A stretch of DNA of 9,912 nt from Alphaproteobacteria bacterium (GCA_021639925.1 JAJXEL010000074.1:1-9912); one strand, 5' to 3'. Positions 1 through 7,410 are shown, counted from the stretch's first letter. The notes: generated by a model from the letters alone, not told the origin. Made by a program: numbers and translations.

Positions 1-3
1 CCT

Positions 4-1851
4 TTGGACATTGAAGGAAAAATAAAATTTTCCTTTTTTGCCGCTTCGGTTTTGTTTTTATTTTCTTTTTCGCTGTTTTATCTGGTTTTCCGTTTTAAAC
101 CGGCGCGCGCCGCGGCGGCGGCCATTGCGGGATATTTTTGCTTTTCTTTTTATTTTGACGTAAATCTGGGAAAAGAAAATACCTTTTTTGCTTTGCTGCT
201 GATCGCCGCTTTGTATATTTTTTACCGCAGAGCCGAAAAAAACCGCTTAAGCCAAAAAGAAAAGACCTTCCTTTTCGGTTTCAGCCTGATTTTCAGTCTG
301 CTGTCTCTTTTTGCTTACAGCCTGCGCTTTTCCCTTTCTTTCAGCGTCATCAGAAACAATCTTCCGCTTTCCGCAGTTTCCGTTATCGGTGAAACAGTTT
401 TGTTTTATACACTTTGCGCTTATTTATTCGGATTTTTGGATTGCCTGGGGACACGGCGGGAACAAATTTCCGGACGCTGGCTTGATTTTTATCAACAACA
501 CACTTTTTCTGTTTCTTTCTGCCTGATCCTGACCGTATATCTGATTTTAGCCCTGATTTACTACCCCGGCCGCGTTTCGCCGGACATGATTTTACAACTG
601 GCCCAAACATTAGGCGTTTCCGAACAGTCCCAGCATCACCCGCTGGTATCGACGTTTTTAATGGGAATCTGTTTTAAAACCGGCCTGTTTTTAAAAGACA
701 GCCACCTGGGCGTTTTTCTATACATTTTGCTGCAAAGCGCCGTTTGCGCTGCCGTTTTCGCGGCTTGCCAGAAACAAATAAAGTCCTGGGATCTGCCTGT
801 CTTTTTTCAAGCGGGCAGTTTAATCTTTTTTGCGGCGCTTCCTTTGGGTATATTTATCATCTGGGGAGTAAAAGACGTTCTTTACAGCGCTTTTTTCACA
901 TTGTTTCTGCTGCAGACAACATCGTTTGTCACCGGGGATGAAAAAAATCATTTTTCCAAAAGATTATTTTCTTATATCTTCACCGGACTGATGGTCTGCC
1001 TGCTGCGTAACAACGGTATTTATATTATCCTGCCGACCTTGTTCTTTTTATTCCTCCGTACTCAGCATAAAAAAACGGCGGGAATTACTTTTTTGACGGT
1101 TTTCACCGTTTATGCCGCCCTGACGCAATATGCTTTTCCCGCCATGGGTTTTCCGCCCGGCAGCAAAAAAGAAATGTTTTCTATCCCGTTTCAGCAAACG
1201 GCCTTTTATGTAAAACAGCACAAAGAAGAAATCACAGCCGAAGAATACCTGACAATAGACCGGGTTCTTTCGTTCCATGAACTCGGTAAAAGCTATTTCC
1301 GGTATTCTTCCGACGCCGTTAAAAAAACATATAAACTGAACGGATCGGAAAAAGAAAATTCATTCCTGGCAGATTACCTTCTGGTCTGGGCAAAAATGTT
1401 TTTTAAACACCCCGTTACCTATTTCAAAGCATTTTTAAGCCAGTCGTCACAATATTATACCTTTATCCCGACTTTGCTTTCCCTGCCTTCCCGGGTTGTT
1501 GTTCTGACAGATTGGCTGAATACGTCCGAAACAAACGGCGCATTGCCGTTAAAAGATATTTCCGACTGGTTTTATTATTCGTTTTTATGGTTTATACCGT
1601 TTCTGAATCTATTTTACAGCTGCGCTTTTTATACAAATTTCAGCATATTGCTCTGGATTTACCTGTTATGCCGTAAAAAAGACAAAAGCGCCGCACCTTT
1701 TGTCCCCGTTTTAATCAGTATTCTTGTCTGCATTGCTTCGCCCGTAAACGGGCTGCTGCGTTATACCATGCCAGTGATCGCCGCCATGCCGCTGCTTTTC
1801 GCTTTTACCGTTTTTGAAAAAAAGAATCCTTTTTTACTGGATAAAAAATAA
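4..1851 (+). CDS. DUF6020-type polytopic membrane protein, possibly 5'-partial
   Basis: A 615-residue, very hydrophobic, Phe-rich protein with roughly a dozen membrane segments. The central motifs match my memory of the DUF6020 family: YYPGRVSPD at residues 187-194 onward, a paired His in QHHPLVST at 209-216, WGVKDVLYSAF at 287-297, LLRNNGIY at 333-340 and FSIPFQQTA at 392-400. A long soluble stretch follows at about residues 385-450, then further membrane helices to the C-terminus. The PG..S.D...Q and HHP pattern in a loop after early helices resembles GT-C-type membrane glycosyltransferases, so a role in envelope glycan or lipid modification is possible, but the family has no function I can name. 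The start used is TTG at base 4. Only three bases precede it and they are open in frame, so the true start may lie outside the window and no ribosome site can be judged. The next gene, a MATE exporter, begins 46 bp downstream on the same strand. Confidence 0.75.
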   Translation: MDIEGKIKFSFFAASVLFLFSFSLFYLVFRFKPARAAAAAIAGYFCFSFYFDVNLGKENTFFALLLIAALYIFYRRAEKNRLSQKEKTFLFGFSLIFSLLSLFAYSLRFSLSFSVIRNNLPLSAVSVIGETVLFYTLCAYLFGFLDCLGTRREQISGRWLDFYQQHTFSVSFCLILTVYLILALIYYPGRVSPDMILQLAQTLGVSEQSQHHPLVSTFLMGICFKTGLFLKDSHLGVFLYILLQSAVCAAVFAACQKQIKSWDLPVFFQAGSLIFFAALPLGIFIIWGVKDVLYSAFFTLFLLQTTSFVTGDEKNHFSKRLFSYIFTGLMVCLLRNNGIYIILPTLFFLFLRTQHKKTAGITFLTVFTVYAALTQYAFPAMGFPPGSKKEMFSIPFQQTAFYVKQHKEEITAEEYLTIDRVLSFHELGKSYFRYSSDAVKKTYKLNGSEKENSFLADYLLVWAKMFFKHPVTYFKAFLSQSSQYYTFIPTLLSLPSRVVVLTDWLNTSETNGALPLKDISDWFYYSFLWFIPFLNLFYSCAFYTNFSILLWIYLLCRKKDKSAAPFVPVLISILVCIASPVNGLLRYTMPVIAAMPLLFAFTVFEKKNPFLLDKK

Positions 1852-1887
1852 AAATCCCTATACACCTGTTGCTGTCACCGACAAAAC

Positions 1888-1891
1888 AGGA
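1888..1891 (+). promoter_or_regulatory. Ribosome binding site deciding the MATE start
   Basis: AGGA (within ACAGGA) sits 6 bases before the ATG at 1898. The upstream alternative TTG at 1814 has no comparable purine-rich site, so this site supports the shorter protein. Confidence 0.6.
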
Positions 1892-1897
1892 CAAACA

Positions 1898-3313
1898 ATG
1901 ACAGACACAAAACGACTGCACCTGGGAACGGATCCTGTTCCCAGGTTATTATGGACATTCGCCCTGCCGGCCGTGATCGGTCTGCTGATTAACGCCTCCT
2001 ATAACCTGGTAGACCGCATTTTTATCGGCAACGGTATCGGCGCTTTGGGACTGGCCGGCGTTGCCGTTTCTTTTCCGACGACCGTCCTGCAAATGGCTTT
2101 CGGGTTAATGGTCGGTATCGGGGGCAGCGTTAATTTCGCCGTCAGCCTGGGGCAAAAAAAGATTCCCCGCGCCGAAAAAATTTTTACCAACGCCGTTATG
2201 CTGATCACGCTGCTGGCGGTAATCTTTATCGTCATTCACTTTTTGTTTTTAGAATCTTTGCTGGAATTGTACGGCGCTACGCCGACAATCATGCCGTATG
2301 CGAAAACCTATTTAAAAATCACGCTGTGCGGATCGGTATTTATGATGACGAACATGACGCTGAACAATTTTATCCGCGCCAGCGGTTTTCCTCATATTGC
2401 AATGTATACAATGCTGATCGGGGCAATCGCCAATACTATTTTGGATCCGGTTTTCATTTTTGTTTTTCAATGGGGAATCGCCGGGGCCGCCTATGCCACG
2501 GTCATCGCGCAGATTGCTTCTTTTGCCTGGGCGTTTTCCTTTTTTCTGTCATCGAAAGCCCCTTACCGGTTCAGAAAAAGATATGCTTCTTTTTCAGTAA
2601 AAATTCTGATGATGATCTGTTTTGTCGGAACGGCCCCTTTTATGATTCAGCTGGCAAACGGATTGATGCAAACGATCATCAATAAATCGCTGGTTTTATA
2701 CGGCGGGGACATAGCCGTTTCCGCCATGGGCGCAACGATTGCCGTAACCATTTTGCTGTTTATGCCCGTTATCGGCCTGTGCGAAGGCGCCCAGCCTGTC
2801 ATCAGCTTTAATCTGGGGGCAAAGAAATACGGACGGCTTTTGAAAATTTACCGGCTGACGCTGTTGATTTCAACGCTGTTTTTTATTGTCAGCTGCGGGA
2901 TTTTACAATTGTTTTCCGTTCAAATCATACAAATATTCAACCGGAACGACCGGGAACTGATTACGATCGGTTCGGACGCGCTGAAAATTTTAAGCCTGCT
3001 TTACCCCCTGATCGGACTGCCGGTCGCGACGACATTTCTTTTGCAGGCGACCAGATGCCCGCGCACAGCGGCGTTTTTAGCGCTCAGCCGCCAGCTGATT
3101 TTTATTATTCCCGGATTGATTATCCTGCCGCGTTTTTTAGGCTTAAAAGGCGTTTTTTATGCTTTTCCGGCGTCAGATTTTCTGGGTTTTCTGGTGTCCG
3201 TTCCGATAGCCGTCCACCAGTTCGGGAAATACCGCCGCCTGGAAGAAGAAAGAAAAGCCAAAGAAGCTAGGGTTCTTTTTTCTGATCGGCCGGCGGAATC
3301 ATCAACCCCATAG
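1898..3313 (+). CDS. MATE family multidrug/cation efflux transporter
   Basis: An inner-membrane antiporter of the MATE (NorM/MepA/DinF) family, expected to expel organic cations or drugs using an ion gradient. The 471-residue product has about 12 membrane helices in two homologous halves, the usual family length. Family motifs are YNLVDRIFIG (residues 35-44), NFIRASGFPHIAM (157-169), EGAQPVISFNLGAKKYGR (296-313) and LLQATRCPR (381-389). The first half resembles the MepA-like branch more than NorM, which is a judgement from memory. I chose the ATG at 1898 because AGGA lies 6 bases upstream and the protein then opens with the short cytoplasmic lead typical of the family. An in-frame TTG at 1814 would add 28 unlike residues and overlap the upstream gene. 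The last 15 codons (RVLFSDRPAESSTP region) overlap the convergent phosphatase-like gene. It is probably co-transcribed with the DUF6020 gene. Substrate cannot be told from sequence. Confidence 0.93.
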   Translation: MTDTKRLHLGTDPVPRLLWTFALPAVIGLLINASYNLVDRIFIGNGIGALGLAGVAVSFPTTVLQMAFGLMVGIGGSVNFAVSLGQKKIPRAEKIFTNAVMLITLLAVIFIVIHFLFLESLLELYGATPTIMPYAKTYLKITLCGSVFMMTNMTLNNFIRASGFPHIAMYTMLIGAIANTILDPVFIFVFQWGIAGAAYATVIAQIASFAWAFSFFLSSKAPYRFRKRYASFSVKILMMICFVGTAPFMIQLANGLMQTIINKSLVLYGGDIAVSAMGATIAVTILLFMPVIGLCEGAQPVISFNLGAKKYGRLLKIYRLTLLISTLFFIVSCGILQLFSVQIIQIFNRNDRELITIGSDALKILSLLYPLIGLPVATTFLLQATRCPRTAAFLALSRQLIFIIPGLIILPRFLGLKGVFYAFPASDFLGFLVSVPIAVHQFGKYRRLEEERKAKEARVLFSDRPAESSTP

Positions 3314-4760
3314 CGCCCAGAATTTTTCCGAACAAAGCCGTTTGCGGATAACTGCCCATAAAGAAAAACGCGCCGTTTCCGACGGCGGAAACAGGGACCG
3401 GCACCGCCGTCTGGCCGAAAGTCGAATATCCGATGCCCGCCCGCCGCGCCAGGATTTTGACCGGAGCAATCTGCAAAGGGTCGTATTTTCCGTATTTATT
3501 CAAATAAGCTTCGGTTTTCGGCCGTTTTTCCGTTTCCGTCATACTGTAACGGAACGCTTCGCGCAATGCGGATAATTCCGCGGCGTTCAGATTCATATCC
3601 AAAGCCAGCGCGGCATCTTCGTCCCCTTTTTCCGCCCGGGCTGTCAGATCTTTCTTTTGTTCTTTGGACAACAGCCGCAACCCGAAGTTTTTTTCAATCT
3701 GCGGCATAAAATTTTCCACAGTCGCCCCGACCGGCCGGCGTTTACGGAAACGATTAACGGCCGATTTAAAAGCTTCCGCGGAAATTTTTTGGTTTTTCAA
3801 AACGCCGACGTCCAGATCCGCGGAATTGTCAACGCCCAGCGTCAAACCGCCCGTTTCAACCGTTCCGGCAACGACGATCAACGTTTCCTGCGGCCGTTCG
3901 CGGTAAAAATCGTACGCTTTTTTCACTGCCCGGTCAAAAGCGTCCATTTCCCGGATCAAAGCCGCCGTATCATGCATTTCCGCCGCCTGATTCATTTTTC
4001 CGGCGATAGTAATTAAGACGAACTTTTCCGTTTTAAATTTTTCAATAGCTTTTTCAACAAAAGCGGCTAAAGACGGAGAATCCTGTTTTGCATCAATGGC
4101 GAAAGGAATATTTTTCAACGCCGCGATTACTTTTCCCGACGGCAGTTTTTCCTGCCCTTTCAACGAAGAAATCTGCTTATACCCGCCGGATTTCAAAACG
4201 ACGCTCAAGTCATCTTTTTTAAATGATTTCTGCCGCTTAAAAACCTGCCCGATCATCAGGCCGACGCCGCTGTCCTTTGCCTGAACGGCGATGTCATAGT
4301 AATTCTGCTTTTTGGCGCAATGAGCATAAAAAGACGCCGGAACGACGCCGTCCAAAGAAGAATCGGTAATAATGCCGACGGCGTAACCGTTCTGCACGGC
4401 AACGGACGTTATCAGCGGCACGGCGGGTTCATCTTTTCCCAGCATGGAAATCATGCCTTCTTCCCCCAGCTTTCCGGAAGCCAGCGCGCCGGCCGAAGCG
4501 GCCGTGTCCGCCAGATTTGATTTAACGGCGGCCGTCGTCGCGCTGCCCTGGATCGGCAACGTATTGATAAACAGCCGTTCCCCGCCGGCCAGTTCGCTCA
4601 GACGTCTTTGAGCATAAGAAGCCCCGTCGCCGATAAAAAAGAAAACATATTTCGCAAGTTTTTCTTCCTTACATGCGTTAAGGATAAAACAGAATGCGAA
4701 ACAAAAACATAAGGAAAACAATCCCTTAATTTTTTTCGCTTTAAAGAAAGAATGAAACAT
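3267..4760 (-). CDS. Alkaline phosphatase-fold lipoprotein lacking metal ligands (probable pseudophosphatase)
   Basis: A 497-residue protein of the PhoA-type alkaline phosphatase family by fold motifs: FFIGDG (41-46), DTAASAGALASG (85-96), PASFYAH (141-147), ETLIVV...ETGGLTLG (292-309) and a GYSTFGQT.VPVPV.A.G block with FFFMG (444-469). Residues 1-30 form a lipoprotein signal with a charged N-region, a hydrophobic core and the lipobox LNAC, so Cys30 should be lipidated. Position +2 is Lys, so by the E. coli sorting rule it would go to the outer membrane (inference). Aligned by eye to E. coli PhoA, D51 (Asp45) and D101 (Asp85) remain and S102 is Thr86. The other catalytic and metal positions are changed: D153 to Gly138, T155 to Val140, R166 to Lys151, E322 to Ile252, D327 to Asn257, H331 to Glu261, D369 to Thr300, H370 to Val301, H412 to Gln450. 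Ordinary metal-dependent phosphatase activity is therefore unlikely. I chose ATG 4760 because it gives a clean signal peptide, has AAAGAG 6 bases upstream and lies after the predicted transcription start; the in-frame start at 4838 lies before it. Its 3' end overlaps the MATE gene by 47 bp. Fold confidence is high, function unknown. Confidence 0.85.
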   Translation of the reverse strand: MFHSFFKAKKIKGLFSLCFCFAFCFILNACKEEKLAKYVFFFIGDGASYAQRRLSELAGGERLFINTLPIQGSATTAAVKSNLADTAASAGALASGKLGEEGMISMLGKDEPAVPLITSVAVQNGYAVGIITDSSLDGVVPASFYAHCAKKQNYYDIAVQAKDSGVGLMIGQVFKRQKSFKKDDLSVVLKSGGYKQISSLKGQEKLPSGKVIAALKNIPFAIDAKQDSPSLAAFVEKAIEKFKTEKFVLITIAGKMNQAAEMHDTAALIREMDAFDRAVKKAYDFYRERPQETLIVVAGTVETGGLTLGVDNSADLDVGVLKNQKISAEAFKSAVNRFRKRRPVGATVENFMPQIEKNFGLRLLSKEQKKDLTARAEKGDEDAALALDMNLNAAELSALREAFRYSMTETEKRPKTEAYLNKYGKYDPLQIAPVKILARRAGIGYSTFGQTAVPVPVSAVGNGAFFFMGSYPQTALFGKILGAMGLMIPPADQKKEP

Positions 4761-4762
4761 CG

Positions 4763-4790
4763 TTGACTCTTTGTAACGGAATAAGATAAC
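4763..4790 (+). promoter_or_regulatory. Weak candidate promoter for the tolC-macAB-like operon
   Basis: TTGACT (4763-4768) and GATAAC (4785-4790) are separated by 16 bases and each partly matches the sigma70 boxes. The -10 half matches only four of six positions, so this is tentative. It lies in the 118-bp divergent intergenic region, just downstream of the opposing promoter's predicted start, so the two transcripts would overlap at their 5' ends and could interfere. Confidence 0.28.
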
Positions 4791-4805
4791 GTTGATTTTG
4801 AACGT

Positions 4806-4834
4806 ATTAAAAAAACTTATGGAAACAATGTCAA
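4806..4834 (-). promoter_or_regulatory. Sigma70-type promoter for the phosphatase-like lipoprotein
   Basis: Read on the minus strand, a perfect -35 box TTGACA (bases 4829-4834) is followed, after exactly 17 bases, by TTTAAT (4806-4811), which matches the -10 consensus TATAAT at five of six positions. Transcription should start near base 4799, giving a leader of about 40 nt before the ATG at 4760. This is the best promoter in the window and implies fairly strong basal expression. Confidence 0.65.
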
Positions 4835-4878
4835 ACAAAAAGAACTTTCTTTTTCCTTTTCGATGGAATAACGGGATA

Positions 4879-6249
4879 ATGAAAATTTACTTTTTGATCT
4901 TTTTGGTTTTCGCGGGGTTTTGTACGACAGCGGCGGCAGATCCGTTTGACGTTGAAAAAACGGTTCCTGTTCTGCCGGTTGCTCCGGTATGTTCTTCGGT
5001 CAATGTTAACGCCGAAAAACTGCATTTGGCAGACGTAATCAATCTGGCGTTATGCCAAAATCCGCAAACCCGTCAACTTTATATGAGCGCCCTGGCCGCG
5101 GCGGCCGAATACGGACAGGCCAAAGCGGACTATTTGCCGACGGCAGACCTGTCGGCCGGCATACGCCAGACGGACACCCGCGTCCGCCGGGGCAAAGATT
5201 CAAACGCCACCCCTGTAACGGCAGGGATTTCTTTGGACTGGCTGCTGTATGACTTCGGCGGGCGGGAAGCTTCCACGGAAATTGTCAGACAATCTCTGAA
5301 CGCCGCTTTGGCAACGCGGTCGGATACGCTGCAAAGCCTGATATTCGACGCGGCGGAGGCTTATTATCTGGTTTTTGCCGCCCAGGAAGAATATAAAAAT
5401 TCCAATGCGACGTTAGAATCCGCGCTGTCCGCTTATGAAGCGGCGTCAAAACGCTATGAACTGGGACTGGCGGCGCTGTCAGACAAACTGCAGGCGGAAA
5501 CGTCTTATTCCGAAGCCCAGCTGGACGTCACCAAAGCCGAAGAAACTCTGGAACTGGCGAAAGGCCGCCTGGCCGTTTTGTTAAATTTTACGCCCGACCA
5601 ACAGCTGGAATTGTATGAAGAAAAATACTCCATGGATTATTTTTCTATTCCGCAGGACGTCAACGCGCTGTTCCGGACGGCCCTGAATAACCGTTCCGAT
5701 ATTTTGGCCCAAAAAGCCGAAATAAAACAGGCGGAATCGACAATAGAACTGCAAAAATCAAAAAATGCCCCGTCTTTTTCCCTGTCTGCCGGCCTGGACG
5801 CCGACGATGAACTGACAAAAGGCGGACAACGGTCTTATTCCAGCTCTGTCGGTTTGACGATGACTGTGCCGTTGTTTACGGGATTTAAAAACCAATATCA
5901 GATTTCTCAGGCGCGTTATCAGCTGGAACAGAAAAAAGCGGAACTTAAACAGTTGGAAAACGATATCCAGCATGAAGTCTGGACAACCTTCCAGAACTTT
6001 TTTACCGCCAAGAAAACTTATGAAATTTCTTTAACCATGTTTGCTTCCGCGGATCAAAATGCCAAAGTCGCCCTGGGGGCGTATAAAGCCGGGAAAGGAA
6101 GTATTTTGACTGTTTTAGACGCTCAATCAAGACTGGCCGACGTCCGTTCGACCAGAAGCCGTTCTTTTTACGAACTGCTGATCGCTAAAACGAATATTAT
6201 CAGAAAAATCGGGCTGATTGATCCCTTCAGAACGAAAAAAGGATTTTAA
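4879..6249 (+). CDS. TolC-family outer membrane efflux channel
   Basis: An outer-membrane factor forming the trimeric exit duct of a tripartite pump. The 456-residue product has a Sec signal at residues 1-20 (MKIYFLIFLVFAGFCTTAAA, cleavage before Asp21). Two repeated outer-membrane efflux protein units follow, about 46-235 and 260-445. Family marks are ADVINLALCQNPQTR (51-65), WLLYDFGGRE (121-130), the heptad-rich helices around 155-235, PLFTGFKNQYQISQARYQLEQ at 331-351, and YKAGKGSILTVLDAQSRLADVR at 402-423. There is no lipobox, so it should not be lipidated. I chose ATG 4879 because it begins directly with the signal peptide. ATG 4828 (GGAAACA just upstream) would add 17 residues and cannot be excluded, while the TTG at 4792 is unlikely. 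The adaptor gene starts 3 bp after the stop. Being the first gene of the operon, it supplies a dedicated channel to the MacAB-like proteins downstream. Confidence 0.92.
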   Translation: MKIYFLIFLVFAGFCTTAAADPFDVEKTVPVLPVAPVCSSVNVNAEKLHLADVINLALCQNPQTRQLYMSALAAAAEYGQAKADYLPTADLSAGIRQTDTRVRRGKDSNATPVTAGISLDWLLYDFGGREASTEIVRQSLNAALATRSDTLQSLIFDAAEAYYLVFAAQEEYKNSNATLESALSAYEAASKRYELGLAALSDKLQAETSYSEAQLDVTKAEETLELAKGRLAVLLNFTPDQQLELYEEKYSMDYFSIPQDVNALFRTALNNRSDILAQKAEIKQAESTIELQKSKNAPSFSLSAGLDADDELTKGGQRSYSSSVGLTMTVPLFTGFKNQYQISQARYQLEQKKAELKQLENDIQHEVWTTFQNFFTAKKTYEISLTMFASADQNAKVALGAYKAGKGSILTVLDAQSRLADVRSTRSRSFYELLIAKTNIIRKIGLIDPFRTKKGF

Positions 6250-6252
6250 CCC

Positions 6253-7410
6253 ATGAAAAAAACGTTTGTTATTCTTATTGTTTTGGCTTTGGCCGGCGCA
6301 GGTCTTTATTACAAACATTTCGGCAAAAAATCCGATATCGTTTATGATACGACGACGGTTTCCCGCGGCCCGTTGCGCGTCGACGTGACGGCTTCCGGCA
6401 CAATTCAGCCGGTCAATATCGTCAGCGTCGGCACACAGGTGTCCGGCATTATTGAAAAAGTATTCGTCGATTACAATTCCGTCGTTAAAAAAGGCGACCT
6501 GATCGCCCAGCTGGAAACGTTCACGCTGGCCGAAGATTTAAAAGAAGCGCAGGCGGCCGTAACAGACGCCAAAGCAAAACTGGATTACGCGAAATTAAAC
6601 GCGAAACGAAACAAAGAACTGTACGAACAAAATTTTATCGCCCGTTATGAATGGGAAGAAGCCGACCTGGACGTCGTAAACGCTCAGGCAACTTATGACA
6701 AGGCTGTGGCTCAGGCAAAAAAAGCAAAACGCAACCTGGGATACGCGGATATTATATCGCCCGTCAACGGCATTATTGTCACCAAAGAAGTAGAAGAAGG
6801 CCAGACCGTCGCTTCCAGCTTTCAGACGCCGGAACTGTTCACAATCGCCGAAGATCTGACCAAAATGCAGATTGAAGCCGAAATTTCCGAAGCCGACATC
6901 GGCCAGATCAAACCGGGACTGCTGGTTAACTTTACGGTAGACACTTTCCCCGCCGATGTTTTCAAAGGAACCGTTTCCCAGGTTCGTCTGCAGCCGACCG
7001 AAGATTCAAACGTCGTCATGTACACGGTCGTTATTTCCATATCGAACGACGATTTGCGTCTTTTGCCGGGCATGACGGCTTATGTTACCATTACGGTTGA
7101 AGAAAAACCCAGCGTTTTAAAGCTGCAAAACATGGCTTTTCAGTTCCGTCCGGTAACAAAAGAATCGGTTTCCACCAATAAAATATCAAACGCGGAACGC
7201 CAACGCCTGATACAAGAACGGAAATCATTAAAACCAAACCAGGCAATCGTTTATGTGCTGCAGGATAACAAACCGGTTGCCCGCAAAGTGACAAAAGGCA
7301 TTTCCAATCTTTTGGAAACGGAAATTCTTGACGGCCTGACAGAGGGTGAAAAAGTCATTCTGGAAGACATGACGACCGTTATCGCATCGAAACGCGGAGG
7401 ACCTCCATGA
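6253..7410 (+). CDS. macA: MacA-like periplasmic adaptor (HlyD/membrane fusion protein)
   Basis: The adaptor that links the inner-membrane ABC permease to the outer-membrane channel. The 385-residue product has an N-terminal membrane anchor (residues 4-20, no clear cleavage site or lipobox). Then come the first half of a lipoyl/barrel-sandwich domain (SGTIQPVNIVSVGTQVSG, 48-65, and VVKKGDLIAQLET, 77-89), an alpha-helical coiled-coil hairpin (about 91-165) and the second lipoyl half (ISPVNGIIVTKEVEEGQTV, 168-186). A beta-barrel follows (about 205-285), then a membrane-proximal domain to the end (VARKVTKGISN, then GLTEGEKVI). The spacing and wording match MacA-type adaptors of ABC pumps better than AcrA-type ones. 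AAAGGA ends 9 bases before the ATG. The stop TGA overlaps the ATG of the ATPase gene (ATGA). The C-terminal region contains a charged insertion at about 300-330 (KESVSTNKISNAERQRL), which some MacA relatives also carry. The symbol is used in the sense of MacA-like; orthology to E. coli MacA is not proven. Confidence 0.9.
   Translation: MKKTFVILIVLALAGAGLYYKHFGKKSDIVYDTTTVSRGPLRVDVTASGTIQPVNIVSVGTQVSGIIEKVFVDYNSVVKKGDLIAQLETFTLAEDLKEAQAAVTDAKAKLDYAKLNAKRNKELYEQNFIARYEWEEADLDVVNAQATYDKAVAQAKKAKRNLGYADIISPVNGIIVTKEVEEGQTVASSFQTPELFTIAEDLTKMQIEAEISEADIGQIKPGLLVNFTVDTFPADVFKGTVSQVRLQPTEDSNVVMYTVVISISNDDLRLLPGMTAYVTITVEEKPSVLKLQNMAFQFRPVTKESVSTNKISNAERQRLIQERKSLKPNQAIVYVLQDNKPVARKVTKGISNLLETEILDGLTEGEKVILEDMTTVIASKRGGPP
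7396..7406 (+). promoter_or_regulatory. Strong Shine-Dalgarno inside a small inverted repeat before the ATPase gene
   Basis: GGAGG (7396-7400) lies 6 bases before the ATG at 7407. It is followed at once by CCTCC (7402-7406), making the perfect inverted repeat GGAGGACCTCC. A minimal hairpin (GGAG, loop GAC, CTCC) would hide the ribosome site. The element lies within the last codons of the adaptor gene, so ribosomes finishing that gene would open it, which suggests translational coupling. Confidence 0.55.

Noticed and set aside
1833..1864. Possible promoter before the MATE gene (TTTACT and TATACA)
   Set aside because: The spacing is about 20 bases and both boxes are weak; co-transcription with the upstream gene is simpler.
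1814..1897. Upstream TTG start that would lengthen the MATE protein by 28 residues
   Set aside because: The added residues are unlike the family, overlap the preceding gene and lack a ribosome site, while ATG 1898 has AGGA at proper spacing.
3284..3300. GC-rich palindrome (CGGCCGGCG region) near the MATE/phosphatase junction as a terminator
   Set aside because: No T run follows it on either strand, so it does not have the form of an intrinsic terminator.
3342..4520. Several plus-strand open frames of 62 to 119 codons inside the phosphatase-like gene
   Set aside because: They are antisense to a gene with clear family motifs, have compositionally odd Arg/Phe-rich products, and show no domain or ribosome site.
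3267..4760. Loss of phosphatase active-site residues caused by sequencing error or frameshift
   Set aside because: The frame is continuous, the flanking motifs align without gaps, and the changes are separate substitutions at several distant sites.
4761..4838. Longer start for the phosphatase-like gene at 4838
   Set aside because: It lies upstream of the predicted transcription start and would bury the lipoprotein signal peptide 26 residues inside the protein.
4792..4878. Longer starts for the TolC-like gene (TTG 4792, ATG 4819, ATG 4828)
   Set aside because: They place 17 to 29 extra residues ahead of a clean signal peptide. ATG 4828 remains possible, but the others are poorly supported.
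6822..7294. Minus-strand open frames of 67 to 83 codons inside the adaptor gene
   Set aside because: They are shadows of a gene whose domains run through the whole region, with no independent coding evidence.
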